Part shown: piece after piece, positions 43,711 to 53,529 of the stretch
Layout of the letters: each line of letters opens with the position of its first letter
Position numbering within the stretch: the first letter of the stretch is position 1
Source: JAXMCI01 sp046349435
GTDB lineage: Bacteria > Pseudomonadota > Alphaproteobacteria > Dongiales > Dongiaceae
Direction: 5' to 3'
Length of the DNA: 64,000 nucleotides
Assembly (NCBI GenBank): GCA_046349435.1
Contig: JAXMCI010000003.1
Span: 1-64,000, forward strand
The notes under the pieces: model-generated
Database searches by the model: none
Told to the model about the DNA's origin: nothing
What the model saw: the letters and a program-made list of their open reading frames with translations, nothing else
Program-made: the position numbers and the translations under genes

Positions 43711-45302
43711 TCAGGGTCCGGCGATCGCCGCGGCCAGCTTCTCGGCCAGCATCAGCACCGGCGCGTTGATGTTGCCGCGGGTGAGCACCGGCATGATCGA
43801 GGCGTCGGCGACGCGCAGCCCCTCCAGCCCGTGCACCCGGCCCGCCGGGTCGACCACGGCGTCCGGGTCGTCGGGCGCGCCCATGCGGCAGGTGCCGCAG
43901 GGGTGGTGGGTGCTCTTGGCCGTCCGGCGCACGAACCCGGCGAGCGCCGCGTCGTCGCGCGCCGCCGGCCCCGGCTCGAGCTCGCCCGCGTCGAAGCGGC
44001 GGAAGGCCGGCTGGGCGAAGATGCGGCGCACCGCCTGCAGCCCCTCGACCAGCTGGGCGACCTCGTCGGGGTCGCCGAGGTAGTTGAAGAGCAGGCGGGG
44101 CGGCAGCGCCGGGTCGGCGCCGGCGATCGCCACCCGGCCGCGGCTCGACGGCCGCAGCAGCATCACCGTCGCCTGGTAGCCGTGGCGCCGCCCGATCGGC
44201 CTGCCGTCGGCGCCGACCAGCAGCGGGATGAAGCAGAGCTGGATGTTGGGCAGCGCCAGCCCGTCGCGGCTGCGCAGATAGCCCTGCGCCTCGAAATGAT
44301 TGGTGGCGGCGAGCCCGCGCCGGCCGAGCAGCCAGCGCAGGCCGGTCAGCGTCCGGCGCGGCTCCCACAGCAGGCCGGTCATCGAGCAGGCGACGTCGCT
44401 GGCCTGGCGCAGCGAGACGTCGACATGGTCCTGCAGGTTGGCGCCGACCCCGGGCAGGTCGTGGCGGACCGGCACGCCGGCCCGCCGCAGCAGATCGGCC
44501 GGGCCGATGCCGGAGAGCGCAGCAGGCGCGGGCTGTCGATGGCGCCGGCGCAGCAGATCGTCTCGCCGGCCGCGATCGTGCCGCTGTGCTGCGGCCCCGC
44601 GACCTCGGCGCCCGTCACCCGTCGCCCGTCCAGGCGCAGCGACAGCGCGCGCGTGCCGGTCAGCAGCGTCAGGTTGCGCCGCGGCAGGACGGGCTTGAGG
44701 AAGGCGCGCGCCGCGCTCTCGCGCTCGCCGCCGCGAATCGTCTGGTCCATCGGGCCGAAGCCCTCGAGCCGCGCCCCGTTCGGATCGGGGTTGAGCGGAT
44801 AGCCGGCCTCGGCGGCAGCGGCGAGGAAGACCTCGTTGAGCGGGCTGGACCAGGCCGGGCGCTGCACGAAGAGCGGCCCGTCGCCGCCGCGCCATTCGCT
44901 GGCGCCGCCGCTATAGGTCTCGAGCCGGCGGAAGAAGGGCAGGCAGGCGCGGTAGCCCCAGCCCGGGCCGGCGAAGCGGGCCCATTCGTCGTAATCCTCG
45001 GGCGCACCGCGCACGAACGCCATGGCGTTGATCGCCGAGGAGCCGCCCAGCACCTTGCCGCGCGGGCAGGGGACGCTGCGGCCGCCGAGCCCGGGCTCGG
45101 GCTCCGATTCGTAGAGCCAGTCGAAGCGCCGGCTGCTGATGGCGTAGGCGAAGCCGGCCGGCATGCGCACCATCAGGCTCTCGGCCGCCGGGCCGGCCTC
45201 GACCAGGATCACCCGGACCGCGGGATCGTCGGAGAGGCGGCGGGCCAGCACCGACCCGGCCGAGCCGCCGCCGATCACCAGCACGTCGCAGCTCAGCGCC
45301 AT
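43711..45302 (-). pseudogene. GMC oxidoreductase (choline dehydrogenase-like), one frameshift
   Basis: The N-terminal half from ATG 45302 has the FAD motif VIGGGSAGSVLARRL, PRGKVLGGSSAINAM and GAIDSPRLLR. Near 44520 one base is missing, so SPRLLQLSGIGP is broken and the frame changes. The C-terminal half (ADLLRRAGVPVRHDLPGVGANLQDHVD to STHHPCGTCRMG with the catalytic histidine, ending at 43711) is fully conserved in the second frame. The single defect suggests either a sequence error or recent inactivation. It would oxidise an alcohol to an aldehyde, feeding the aldehyde dehydrogenase next to it. Confidence 0.78.
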
Positions 45303-45308
45303 GGCGGC

Positions 45309-46766
45309 TCAGGCCAGCCGGATGTTGACCGACTTCAGCTGCGTGTAGCTCTCGATCTCGTCGATGCTGCCCTCGCGCCCGAAGCCGCTCTGGCGGAAGC
45401 CGCCATAGGGCTGGCCGAGCGCGAAGGAGATCGGGCCGTTGACCTCGACATAGCCGACCGCCAGCCGGTCGCAGATCTGGTGAGTGAGCGTCAGCTGGTC
45501 GGTGGCGAGCACGGCGCAGAGCCCGAGCGGCGAGCGGTTCACCTGCTCGACGACGTCGTCGAGGTCGTCATAGGCGATCACCGTCATCACCGGGCCGAAG
45601 ATCTCCTCCCGCGCGATGCGCATGCCGGGCTCGGCGCCGGCGAACAGCGCCGGTGCGACGAAGTTGCCGGCGGCGCGCTCGGGGTCGCCGAGGCGGCGGC
45701 CGCCGCAGACCAGCCGCGCCCCCTCGCGCTCGCCCTCGGCGACGTAGGCCAGCGTGCGCTCGAGCAGCGCGGCGGTGGAGATGGCGCCCATCTCGGCCGC
45801 CGGATCGAAGGGCGGCGCCACCCGCAGCGCGCCGGCCAGCTCGGCCAGCGCCTCGACATAGGCCTTCTCGCGCTGGCGCGGCACGTAGATCACCGAGGTG
45901 GCGGCGCAGGAATGCGACTGCCAGCGGAAGTTCATGCCGTCCATGGCAAGCTTCGCCGCCTTGCCGAGGTCGGCGTCGGGCAGCACGATCAGCGGGTTCT
46001 TGCCGCCGAGCTCGAGGCTGACCGGCACGATCCGCTCAGCTGCCTGGCGCATCACCAGCCGGCCGGCCTCGACGCTGCCGACCACCGAGATGCGCGACAC
46101 GCCGGGATGGGCGATCAGCGCCGCCGAGGCGCGCTCGTTGCTGCCGGTGACGATGTTGACGACGCCCGGCGGCAGCAGCCCGGCCAGCCGCTCGGCCAGC
46201 CACAGGCCGGAGAGCGGGCTGTGCGGCGACGGCTTGACCACCAGGCAGTTGCCGGCGAGCAGCGGCGCGGCGAGCGAGATGCCGAGCGCCTGGGCCGGGT
46301 GGTTGAAGGGCAGCAGCCGGGCGACCACGCCGAACGGCACCCGCTTCGTATAGTGCAAATGCCGGTCGAGCTGGGTGACCGTGCCGGTCACCGCGCTGGC
46401 GAGGTTGCAGAGATAGTCGACGCAGTCGGCGGCGATCGCCGAATCCTGGCGCATCGCCGAGAAGACGTTGCCGGTGTCGAAGGAATCGAGCGCGCCCAGC
46501 GTCTCCGACTCGCGCCGCAGCAACTCGGCCACCGCGCGGATCGCCTGCTGGCGCTCGGGCAGCGGCGTGCCGGACCAGGCGGGAAAGGCCTGCCGCGCCG
46601 CCTCGACGGCGGCCTCGATGTCGGCCGGGCCGGCATCGGGCACGTCGGCCAGCGGCCGGTTGCAGGCCGGGTCGACCGTGGTCATGCGCTGGCCGTCGCC
46701 GGCGGCCACCAGGCGGCCGCCGATCAGCATGCGGTTGGGCAGGGCGGCGACGTCGGCGCGGTCCAT
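45309..46766 (-). CDS. Aldehyde dehydrogenase (betaine aldehyde dehydrogenase-like)
   Basis: A 485-residue NAD(P)-dependent aldehyde dehydrogenase with the glutamate motif VSLELGGKNPLIV, the catalytic C287 in QSHSCAATS, IFGPVMTVIAYDD and a C-terminal EIESYTQLKSVNI. ATG 46766 is chosen because it gives normal family length; the frame upstream contains the operator. It lies six bases before the GMC oxidoreductase, so the two enzymes probably oxidise an alcohol to the acid in sequence. Confidence 0.87.
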   Translation of the reverse strand: MDRADVAALPNRMLIGGRLVAAGDGQRMTTVDPACNRPLADVPDAGPADIEAAVEAARQAFPAWSGTPLPERQQAIRAVAELLRRESETLGALDSFDTGNVFSAMRQDSAIAADCVDYLCNLASAVTGTVTQLDRHLHYTKRVPFGVVARLLPFNHPAQALGISLAAPLLAGNCLVVKPSPHSPLSGLWLAERLAGLLPPGVVNIVTGSNERASAALIAHPGVSRISVVGSVEAGRLVMRQAAERIVPVSLELGGKNPLIVLPDADLGKAAKLAMDGMNFRWQSHSCAATSVIYVPRQREKAYVEALAELAGALRVAPPFDPAAEMGAISTAALLERTLAYVAEGEREGARLVCGGRRLGDPERAAGNFVAPALFAGAEPGMRIAREEIFGPVMTVIAYDDLDDVVEQVNRSPLGLCAVLATDQLTLTHQICDRLAVGYVEVNGPISFALGQPYGGFRQSGFGREGSIDEIESYTQLKSVNIRLA

Positions 46767-46822
46767 GGGCTCCCCCGTCGATGGTGCGGCCATTGGCGGG
46801 CGGCGTCGCCGGGCTGTCAAGG

Positions 46823-46839
46823 CTGTCATACGATATGAC
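46823..46839 (-). promoter_or_regulatory. FadR-type palindromic operator before aldehyde dehydrogenase
   Basis: GTCATA (46825-46830), CGA, TATGAC (46834-46839) form a perfect inverted repeat. Read on the minus strand it gives TCGTATGACAG, with the same GTATGAC core as at 33121, 37177 and 39944. It lies about 58 bases upstream of the ATG at 46766. The promoter itself is weak by eye (TTAGCG-N17-CATATC on the minus strand). Confidence 0.55.
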
Positions 46840-46882
46840 GGTATGAGGGCGGGCCGCTAACGGGCACCGGTGCGTTCGATGG

Positions 46883-46910
46883 TTGATTGCCGGGCGCCGA
46901 TGGCTACCAT
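46883..46910 (+). promoter_or_regulatory. Putative promoter of the lytic transglycosylase gene
   Basis: TTGATT (46883-46888) and TACCAT (46905-46910) are 16 bases apart and lie about 40 bases before ATG 46949. The divergent aldehyde dehydrogenase promoter with its operator is immediately to the left. Confidence 0.4.
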
Positions 46911-46948
46911 GCGAATCGCGTGACCGGGTGTCAGTCTCGGAGAGGGGA

Positions 46949-48367
46949 ATGCTGCAGGGGACCGCCGGGCGGGTGCTCGGTCTTGCATGCGCGTGGCGGC
47001 TGCCGCGGCTGATGCTGCTGGCGGGCCTTGCCGCGCTGGCCGCCTGCTCCGGCACGGAGCGCCCGACCACGGTGGTGCACCAGCCGGCGCCGATGCTGCC
47101 GGGCGAGACGATCGTCGCCGACGACCCGGTGGCGCAGTGGCGGCCCTTCATCCACGAGGCCTCGCAGCGCTACGGCGTGCCGGAGCAGTGGATCCGCGAG
47201 GTGATGATGCAGGAATCGGCCGGCCAGGCCTATCTCGACGGCCAGCCGATCACCTCGCCGGCCGGCGCCGTGGGGCTGATGCAGGTGATGCCCGGCACCT
47301 ACGCCATCCTGCGGCAGCGCTACGGCCTCGGGCCCGACCCCTCCGACCCGCACGACAACATCATGGCCGGCACGGCCTATATCCGCGAGATGTACGACCG
47401 CTACGGCTCGCCCGGCTTCCTCGCCGCCTACAATGCCGGCCCGGGCCGGCTCGAGCAGTATCTCTCCGGCGAGAGCAGGCTGCCGACCGAGACGGTCAAC
47501 TACGTCGCCTCGGTGGCGCCGCGGCTGGGCAACGCCGCGCCGGCGACCGGGCCGCTCGCCGGCTATGCCGTGGCCAGCGTCGACATGGGCGGCGGCTTCG
47601 ATCCCCGGCGCATGCGGCCGGCGCGCGAGGTGGCGCTGGTCGGCGGCAAGCCGGCGCCGGCCGGCTGCGATCCCCTGGCCGCCTACGACCCGAACGGCCC
47701 GTGCGGCCGCGGCGGCGCGCCGGTCGAGACCGGCGTCGCCGTCGCCGACCTGACCCCGGCGCCGGCGAGCCCCGCCGCGCCGGCGCCGCAGCCCGAGCCG
47801 ACGCTGGTCGCCGTCGAGCTGCCGGCGCCCGCGCCGGCCGGCAAGCCGGCCCCGCCGCCGACCCTGGTGGCGCTCGCCAAGCCGCTGCCGCCGCCCGAGC
47901 CGGTGCCGGCGAGCAAGCCCGCCCTGGCCAAGCCCGCCCCGGCCAAGCCCGCCTTGGCCAAGCCGGCCGCGGCGTCCGCCTCGCGGCTCGACCAGGCGGT
48001 CGCCTTCCTCTCGGCGCCGCCCACCGCCAAGCCGGTGACCATGGCGACCGCGCCGGCCCCGTCCCGCGTGCAGCTCGCCGCCGTGCCGGCGGCCGAGCTG
48101 GCGCCGGTCGGCCGGTCGGCCATCCAGGTCGGCGTGTTCGGCAATGCCGATGCGGCCCGCGCCGCCGCCGCCAAGGCCCGCCTGACCGGCCTGTCGCAGC
48201 TGAGCGGCACGCAGGTGCAGGTGGCCAAGACGACGCCCTTCGGCGGCAACGTCTACTACATGGCGCGGCTGGTCGGGCTGACCCCGGGCGCCGCGGTCGA
48301 CGCCTGCAAGGTCCTGGCCCGCAAGTCGATCAAGTGCCAGGTGGTGACGCCGATCCAGGGTTCCTGA
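46949..48367 (+). CDS. Lytic transglycosylase lipoprotein with SLT and SPOR domains
   Basis: A 472-residue envelope protein. It has a lipoprotein signal with lipobox LAAC (cysteine about residue 32), then an SLT domain (about residues 65-195) with the catalytic glutamate in MMQESAGQAY, GAVGLMQVMPGTY and AAYNAGPGRL. A long Pro/Ala/Lys linker with repeated AKPAP/AKPAL units follows (about residues 265-350), and the protein ends with a SPOR domain (AIQVGVFGNADAARAAAAKARL onward) that binds denuded glycan. It cleaves peptidoglycan at or near the outer membrane. GAGAGGGG stands just before the ATG. Confidence 0.83.
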   Translation: MLQGTAGRVLGLACAWRLPRLMLLAGLAALAACSGTERPTTVVHQPAPMLPGETIVADDPVAQWRPFIHEASQRYGVPEQWIREVMMQESAGQAYLDGQPITSPAGAVGLMQVMPGTYAILRQRYGLGPDPSDPHDNIMAGTAYIREMYDRYGSPGFLAAYNAGPGRLEQYLSGESRLPTETVNYVASVAPRLGNAAPATGPLAGYAVASVDMGGGFDPRRMRPAREVALVGGKPAPAGCDPLAAYDPNGPCGRGGAPVETGVAVADLTPAPASPAAPAPQPEPTLVAVELPAPAPAGKPAPPPTLVALAKPLPPPEPVPASKPALAKPAPAKPALAKPAAASASRLDQAVAFLSAPPTAKPVTMATAPAPSRVQLAAVPAAELAPVGRSAIQVGVFGNADAARAAAAKARLTGLSQLSGTQVQVAKTTPFGGNVYYMARLVGLTPGAAVDACKVLARKSIKCQVVTPIQGS

Positions 48368-48415
48368 GCGGCCGGTCTCGTTGCCGCGCCCCGGGGCGCC
48401 GCGGCCGGCCGCGCC

Positions 48416-49519
48416 CTATCCGATCCTCGCCACCGCCGGCGCGGCGCGGTCGATCGCCGCCGCCTGGTGCGGCTGCAGGTCCTGGCCGGCCCAGCGCGTC
48501 ATGGCCGGCAGCCACGGGTCGGCGACGGTGGTGCCGATGCCCGACAGCGTCTCCATGACGGCCAGCCCGCAATAGGGCACGTGCGTGGCCGAGTAGCCGC
48601 CCTCGTGCGACAGCACCAGCCGGCCCTGGCAGAGCTCGTCGGCGGCGTCCATCAGCAGCCGGGTCAGCCGGCGATAGCCCTCGCTGTGCATCATCATGCG
48701 GGCGAGCGGGTCGGCGCCGCCGGCATCGAAGCCCGAGGGCACCAGGATCAGCTCCGGCCGGAAGCGGCGCAGCGCCGGCACCACGACGCGCTCGAAGGCG
48801 GCGACATAGGCGCCGACGCCGGAGCCCGGCGGCAGCGGGATGTTGATGTTGTAGCCCTCGCCCGGCCCGGCCCCGGTCTCCTGCAGCCCGCCGGAATCGA
48901 GCGGATAGAGGTTGTCCTGGTGGAGCGAGATGGTGAGGACGCCGGGGTCCTCGTAGAAGGCCTGCTGCGTGCCGTTGCCGTGGTGCACGTCCCAGTCGAT
49001 GGTGGCGATCCGCCCGACCTTGTGCACGGCGCGGGCATGGTGGGCGGCGATGGCGACGTTGCCGAAGATGCAGAAGCCCATGCCCTTGTCGCGCAGCGCA
49101 TGGTGGCCGGGCGGGCGCACCAGCGCATAGGCGTTGCGCACCCGCCCTTCGAGCACCGCGTCCACCGCGGCGATGGTGCCGCCGGCGGCGAGCAGCGCGA
49201 TCTCGTAGCCGCCCTGGCCGAACGGCGTCAGCACGCCGGCATCGCCGCCGTCGGCCCGGCCGCTCATCTCGCGGATGCGGGCGATGTAGTCCGGCGTGTG
49301 GAAGCGCGCCACCTCGGCCTCGGTGGCCGGGCGCGGCCGGATCGGCGTCAGCTGCTCGAGCAGCCCGGAGACCTCGAGCAGGTTGCGGAAGCGTCGCTTG
49401 GTCGCCGGGTTCTCGGCATGCTCGCCCGGCTCGATCGTCAGGCCCGGCGGGAACAGCGACGCGTAGTTGCGCGTGTCGTGCCAGAGATAGAGCTCGTGGA
49501 ATACCCAGCCTGTCGCCAT
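48416..49519 (-). CDS. Class II histone deacetylase-like amidohydrolase
   Basis: A 367-residue zinc hydrolase of the HDAC superfamily. Key motifs are LVRPPGHHA with the catalytic His pair, IDWDVHHGNGTQ with zinc ligands, LVPSGFDAGGADPLA and LSHEGGYS. Bacterial members deacetylate small molecules such as acetylpolyamines or acetoin-like compounds. Start ATG 49519 gives normal length. A polyamine-type importer exists at 17-23 kb, but no direct link can be shown. Confidence 0.85.
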   Translation of the reverse strand: MATGWVFHELYLWHDTRNYASLFPPGLTIEPGEHAENPATKRRFRNLLEVSGLLEQLTPIRPRPATEAEVARFHTPDYIARIREMSGRADGGDAGVLTPFGQGGYEIALLAAGGTIAAVDAVLEGRVRNAYALVRPPGHHALRDKGMGFCIFGNVAIAAHHARAVHKVGRIATIDWDVHHGNGTQQAFYEDPGVLTISLHQDNLYPLDSGGLQETGAGPGEGYNINIPLPPGSGVGAYVAAFERVVVPALRRFRPELILVPSGFDAGGADPLARMMMHSEGYRRLTRLLMDAADELCQGRLVLSHEGGYSATHVPYCGLAVMETLSGIGTTVADPWLPAMTRWAGQDLQPHQAAAIDRAAPAVARIG

Positions 49520-49629
49520 CGCGACCCTCCCCCGGTGACTGTCTCGTCCTGCATCATCGCCGCAGGCGGCCGGCTTGTCTCGACCTGCCGCCGCCACGGA
49601 TCGTCGTCCGTGGCGGTGGCCCAGGGCAA

Positions 49630-50495
49630 TCAGCCGAGCACCGCCGTCAGCCGGCTGGCGACGCGGCCGGCCGCCTCGACGCGCAGCGCGAGGCCGTCCG
49701 CGGTCGGGTCGCCGGCGACGCGCAGGCTCTCGCCGGCGAAGGCCGGCCGCTCGGCGCGGAAATCGAAGCGGGCGAGCGGCACGCCGGGGCGGGCCGCGGC
49801 CAGCAGCTCGAGCATCAGGATCGCCATCAGGGGACCGTGCACGACCAGCCCGGGATAGCCCTCGACCTGGGTGGCGTAGGGGTGGTCGTAGTGGATGCGG
49901 TGGCCGTTGAAGGTCACCGCCGAGAAGCGGAACAGCAGTACCGGGTCGGCAACCAGCCGGCGCTCGAAGGCAGCCGGGGCCTCGGCGGCGGGGGCCTCGG
50001 CGGCCGGGGCTGCGGGCGCCGCCGCCGCGGCGTTGCCCGTGCCGGGCGCGGCCGGCGGGCGGAAGACGAGATCCTGCTCCTCGACGATGCGGCCGCCGCG
50101 CTCGCCCTCGATCTCGTGGCGCAGCGCGATCAGGGTGAAGGCGCCGCTGCGCCCCTGCTTGGCGGTGATCGCCGCGATGGTGGAGCGGCGGGAGAGGCGT
50201 TCGCCGATCGTCACCGCCCCCTGGCAGGCGATCCGGCTGCCGGCCCACATCCGCCGGTGGCCGCGCAGCGGCGGCAGCAGGCCGCCCGTCTCGGTGTGGC
50301 CGTCCGGGCCGAGCGCGCGCTGCGGCGCGGTCGGCAGGAAGTAGGTCCAGTGCCAGGCCGGCGGCAGCGGCTGCCCTGCCGCGGCGCGGCGTCGCGGTCG
50401 AGCAGCGCGGCCAGCGCCGCCGGCGGCTCCGGCCGGGCGAGCGCCTCGGCGGTCTGGGAACGGCCGATCCAGGCGGCGAGGTCGGGCGCGGTCAT
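49630..50495 (-). pseudogene. MaoC/FAS1-like acyl dehydratase, one frameshift
   Basis: From ATG 50495 the N-terminus reads MTAPDLAAWIGRSQTAEALA and the frame shifts near 50388. The rest is a conserved two-hotdog dehydratase: WHWTYFLPTAPQRALGPDGH, IACQGAVTIGERLSRRSTIA, then RIHYDHPYATQVEGYPGLVVHGPLMA with the hydratase His/Asp. This organisation matches mesaconyl-C4-CoA hydratase/HTD2-type proteins that hydrate enoyl thioesters. One inserted base would restore a protein of about 288 residues. An Ala/Pro/Glu-rich linker (AAEAPAAEAPAA) separates the two halves. Confidence 0.75.
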
Positions 50496-50647
50496 GCGGC
50501 GGGCGGGCTCCGTCGGAAGCGGGGCGGCAGGATGGCATGGGCTCGCCGGGCGCGGCTACCCCTGCGCCGCCGCCGGCCGGCCGGCCTGGACGGCGCCGCG
50601 GCGGTGCGGGTAAGTTTGCCGAAGCGGGGGCCCGAGAAGGAGCCGGA

Positions 50648-51340
50648 ATGCAGCTCACCCTCGACTGGCCCGAGATCGCGCTGCGGCTGGCGCTGGCGCT
50701 GGCCGCGGGCGGGGTGATCGGTTTCGACCGCGGCGAGCGCGGCCGCAGCGCCGGGCTGCGCACCACGCTGCTGGTCTGCCTCGCCGCCGCGATCGCCATG
50801 CTGCAGGCCAACCTGCTGCTGCCGACCGACGGCAGGCAGCCCGGGTCGTTCGCCCAGATCGACGTCATGCGCCTGCCGCTCGGTATCCTGACCGGGGTCG
50901 GCTTCATCGGCGGCGGCGCCATCCTGCGGCGCGACAACCGGGTGACCGGCGTCACCACCGCCGCCACCCTGTGGTTCGCCACGGTGATCGGCCTGTGCTT
51001 CGGCGGCGGCCAGCTCGGGCTCGGGCTGGTCGCGCTGGTGCTGGCAACCGTCGTGCTGACCGTGCTGCGCTGGGTCGAGCTGCGGCTGCCGCGCGAGCGC
51101 CGGGGGACGCTGACCCTGACCGTCGAGCCCGGCGCGCTGGACGAGGCGGGGGTGCGCGACGCGCTGCACCAGGCCGGCCTCCGGCTGGTCGGCTGCGCCG
51201 CCACCTACCGCGCCGCCGCCATGCGCGAGATCCGCTGCGAGGTGCGCTGGCCGGGGCGCGCCACGGACCCCAAGCCGCCGGGCTTCGTGCCGGCGCTCGC
51301 CCGGCATCCCGGCGTGGCCGGGCTGCACTGGCAGGGCTGA
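50648..51340 (+). CDS. MgtC family membrane protein
   Basis: A 230-residue protein with four to five N-terminal membrane segments. The MgtC/SapB signature is visible as GGVIGFDRGERGRSAGLRTTLLVCLAAA and ILTGVGFIGGGAILRRDNRVTGVTTAATLW, followed by a soluble C-terminal domain with ACT-like pattern. MgtC proteins modulate ATP synthase or phosphate uptake under Mg limitation. GAAGGAG is placed seven bases before ATG 50648. Confidence 0.85.
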   Translation: MQLTLDWPEIALRLALALAAGGVIGFDRGERGRSAGLRTTLLVCLAAAIAMLQANLLLPTDGRQPGSFAQIDVMRLPLGILTGVGFIGGGAILRRDNRVTGVTTAATLWFATVIGLCFGGGQLGLGLVALVLATVVLTVLRWVELRLPRERRGTLTLTVEPGALDEAGVRDALHQAGLRLVGCAATYRAAAMREIRCEVRWPGRATDPKPPGFVPALARHPGVAGLHWQG

Positions 51341-51365
51341 GCCCGATGCGCCGCGGGCCGGCGCG

Positions 51366-52979
51366 ATGAGCCCGCTGCGCGCCACCGACGGCGCCCTGGC
51401 CGGGCCCGACCTCGAGCCGCTGCTCGCGCTCTCGCCCGACCCGATGCTGGTGCTCTCGCCCGAGGGGCGGGTGCTGCGCGCCAACCCCGCCTGGCAGCGC
51501 CTGGTCGATGCCGCCGCGTCGCCGGCCACCTTCGTCGCCGCCGTCGCGGCGGAGGACCGCCCCCGCGCGCTGGCGCTGCTGCGCCGGCTCGCGGCGGGCG
51601 AGCAGGTGAGGGACGAGCTGCTGCGGCTCAGCCCGGCCGACGGGCAGCACCACCTCGTCGAGTGGAGCGGCGCCGGCACCGGCGGGCTGGCCTGCCTGGT
51701 CGGCCGCGACGTCACGCAGGAGCGGCGGCGCGACGGGCTGGCCGCGGCCGAGCAGCGGGTGCTGCGCGCGCTCGCCGACAGCCTGCCGCTGCCGCAGATC
51801 CTCGACCTCGTCTGCCGCGCCGCCGAGGCGGCGCTCGACGGCGCGCTCTGCTCGGTGCTGCTGCTGTCGCGCGACGGCGCCCGGCTGCAGCACGGCGCGG
51901 CGCCGAGCCTCCCCGCCGCCTATTCCGCGGCGATCGACGGCCTGGTGATCGGCCCGGCGCGGGGCTCCTGCGGCACCGCCGCCTGGCTGCGGCAGGCGGT
52001 GATCGTCGAGGACATCGACAGCGATCCGGTATGGGCCGACTTCAAGGAGCTCGGCCTCGCCCACGACCTGCGGGCCTGCTGGTCGACGCCGCTGCTGTCG
52101 CGCGGCGGCGAGGTGCTCGGCACCTTCGCCGTCTATCGCCGCGAGCCGCACCGGCCGCAGCCCTGGGAGCTCGAGGTCATCGAGCGGCTGACCGCCTCGA
52201 CGGCGATCGCCATCCAGCGCAAGCGCCTCGACGAGGCGCTGGTCGCCGAGAAGCAGCGCGCCGAGCTCGCCAGCCGCAGCAAGTCGGAGTTCCTCGCCAA
52301 CACCAGCCACGAGCTGCGCACGCCGCTCAACGCGGTGCTGGGATTCTCCGAGATCATGCGCGGCGAGATGCTGGGGCCGCTCGGCCACCCGCGCTACCGG
52401 GAGTTCGCCGCCGACATCCACGAGAGCGGCCTGCACCTGCTGGCGGTCATCAACGACCTGCTCGACCTGTCGCGCATCGAGGCCGGCCGGCTCGAGCTGC
52501 AGGAGGAGACGCTCGCCATCCCCGAGCTGCTGGCCAGCGTGCAGCGGCTGGTGCGGCAGCGCGCCGACCAGGCCCAGCTGACGCTCGACGTGGTGCCGGC
52601 CGACGGCCTGCCGGCGATCCGCGCCGACCGGCGGGCGCTGCGCCAGATCCTGCTCAACCTGCTGTCCAACGCCATCAAGTTCACCCCGGCCGGCGGCCAT
52701 GTCGCGCTCGAGGCGGTGCGCGAGGCGGATGGCGGGATCAGCTTCCTGGTGCGCGACACCGGCATCGGCATCGCCGCCGCCGACATCCCCAAGGCGATGG
52801 AGCCGTTCGGCCAGGTCGACAGCTCGCTCGCCCGCAAGTACCAGGGCGCCGGGCTCGGCCTGCCGATCAGCCAGGCGCTGGTCGAGCAGCATGGCGGGCG
52901 GCTCGGGCTGGAGAGCGCGCCCGGCATCGGCACCACGGCACGGGTGCGCCTGCCGCCGGAGCGGACGCTGCGCGGCTGA
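51366..52979 (+). CDS. PAS-GAF sensor histidine kinase
   Basis: A 537-residue soluble kinase: PAS-like domain at about residues 15-120 (SPDPMLVLSPEGRVLRANPAW), GAF domain at about 130-290 (PILDLVCRAA-like region, VEDIDSDPVWADF), HisKA with H315 in NTSHELRTPLNA, and HATPase_c with NLLSNAIKFTP, DTGIGIA and GAGLGLPIS. No membrane segment and no adjacent response regulator are seen, so it is an orphan cytoplasmic sensor; the partner is elsewhere. Confidence 0.86.
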   Translation: MSPLRATDGALAGPDLEPLLALSPDPMLVLSPEGRVLRANPAWQRLVDAAASPATFVAAVAAEDRPRALALLRRLAAGEQVRDELLRLSPADGQHHLVEWSGAGTGGLACLVGRDVTQERRRDGLAAAEQRVLRALADSLPLPQILDLVCRAAEAALDGALCSVLLLSRDGARLQHGAAPSLPAAYSAAIDGLVIGPARGSCGTAAWLRQAVIVEDIDSDPVWADFKELGLAHDLRACWSTPLLSRGGEVLGTFAVYRREPHRPQPWELEVIERLTASTAIAIQRKRLDEALVAEKQRAELASRSKSEFLANTSHELRTPLNAVLGFSEIMRGEMLGPLGHPRYREFAADIHESGLHLLAVINDLLDLSRIEAGRLELQEETLAIPELLASVQRLVRQRADQAQLTLDVVPADGLPAIRADRRALRQILLNLLSNAIKFTPAGGHVALEAVREADGGISFLVRDTGIGIAAADIPKAMEPFGQVDSSLARKYQGAGLGLPISQALVEQHGGRLGLESAPGIGTTARVRLPPERTLRG

Positions 52980-52983
52980 ACCT

Positions 52984-53529
52984 CTACCCCGGCTGGTTCA
53001 GCCGGCGCATGAGGTGGACGATGGTGCCGCCGCGGAACGGCTCCTCGCGCTCCACGCTGTAGCCGCGGGCGCGGTAGAAGGCGAGATTGCTGGCGAACAG
53101 CGCGTTGGTATAGAGGCGGACCACGCCGAGCCCGAGCTCGCCCGCCACCGCCTCGGCATGGCGCAGCAGGCGCTCGCCGAGCCCGCGCCCCTGCCAGGCG
53201 GGGTCGACCGCCAGGCTCTCGATCAGCAGGTCGTGGCGGCGCGCCACGGTCTCGACCAGCCCGGCCAGCGCCTCGCCGAGGAAGGCGAGGTCGACGCGGT
53301 GCTCGCGGATCGCCCGCTCCTGGTCGGCGCCCATGGGCAGCGGCTCGCGGCCGATCACTGCGCACCATTTGGCGTAGGCGGCGCGGGTCAGCGCCCGCAC
53401 CGCCTCGGCGTCGGCCGGCACCGCGCGGCGCAGCCGCAGCGCCGGCGGCTCGCCCGTCGCGCGCCGCGGGCGCAGCCGCACCACGCGGTCGCGCAGCGCG
53501 CCCTCGATGCGGCGGGCGCGGCAGGTCAC
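52984..53529 (-). CDS. GNAT family N-acetyltransferase
   Basis: A 181-residue acetyltransferase. The acetyl-CoA binding motif A is ESLAVDPAWQGRGLGERLLRHAE (about residues 103-125), followed by GVVRLYTNALFASNLAFYRARGY. The N-terminal about 30 residues are arginine-rich and may not be translated; a start nearer to LRLRRAVPADAEAV is possible. Substrate unknown. It converges with the histidine kinase gene. Confidence 0.78.
   Translation of the reverse strand: MTCRARRIEGALRDRVVRLRPRRATGEPPALRLRRAVPADAEAVRALTRAAYAKWCAVIGREPLPMGADQERAIREHRVDLAFLGEALAGLVETVARRHDLLIESLAVDPAWQGRGLGERLLRHAEAVAGELGLGVVRLYTNALFASNLAFYRARGYSVEREEPFRGGTIVHLMRRLNQPG

Noticed and set aside
47860..47985. Tandem DNA repeat or CRISPR-like array
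   Set aside because: The periodicity comes from repeated AKPAP/AKPAL codons in the Pro/Ala/Lys linker of the lytic transglycosylase. There are no unique spacers and no cas genes in the window.
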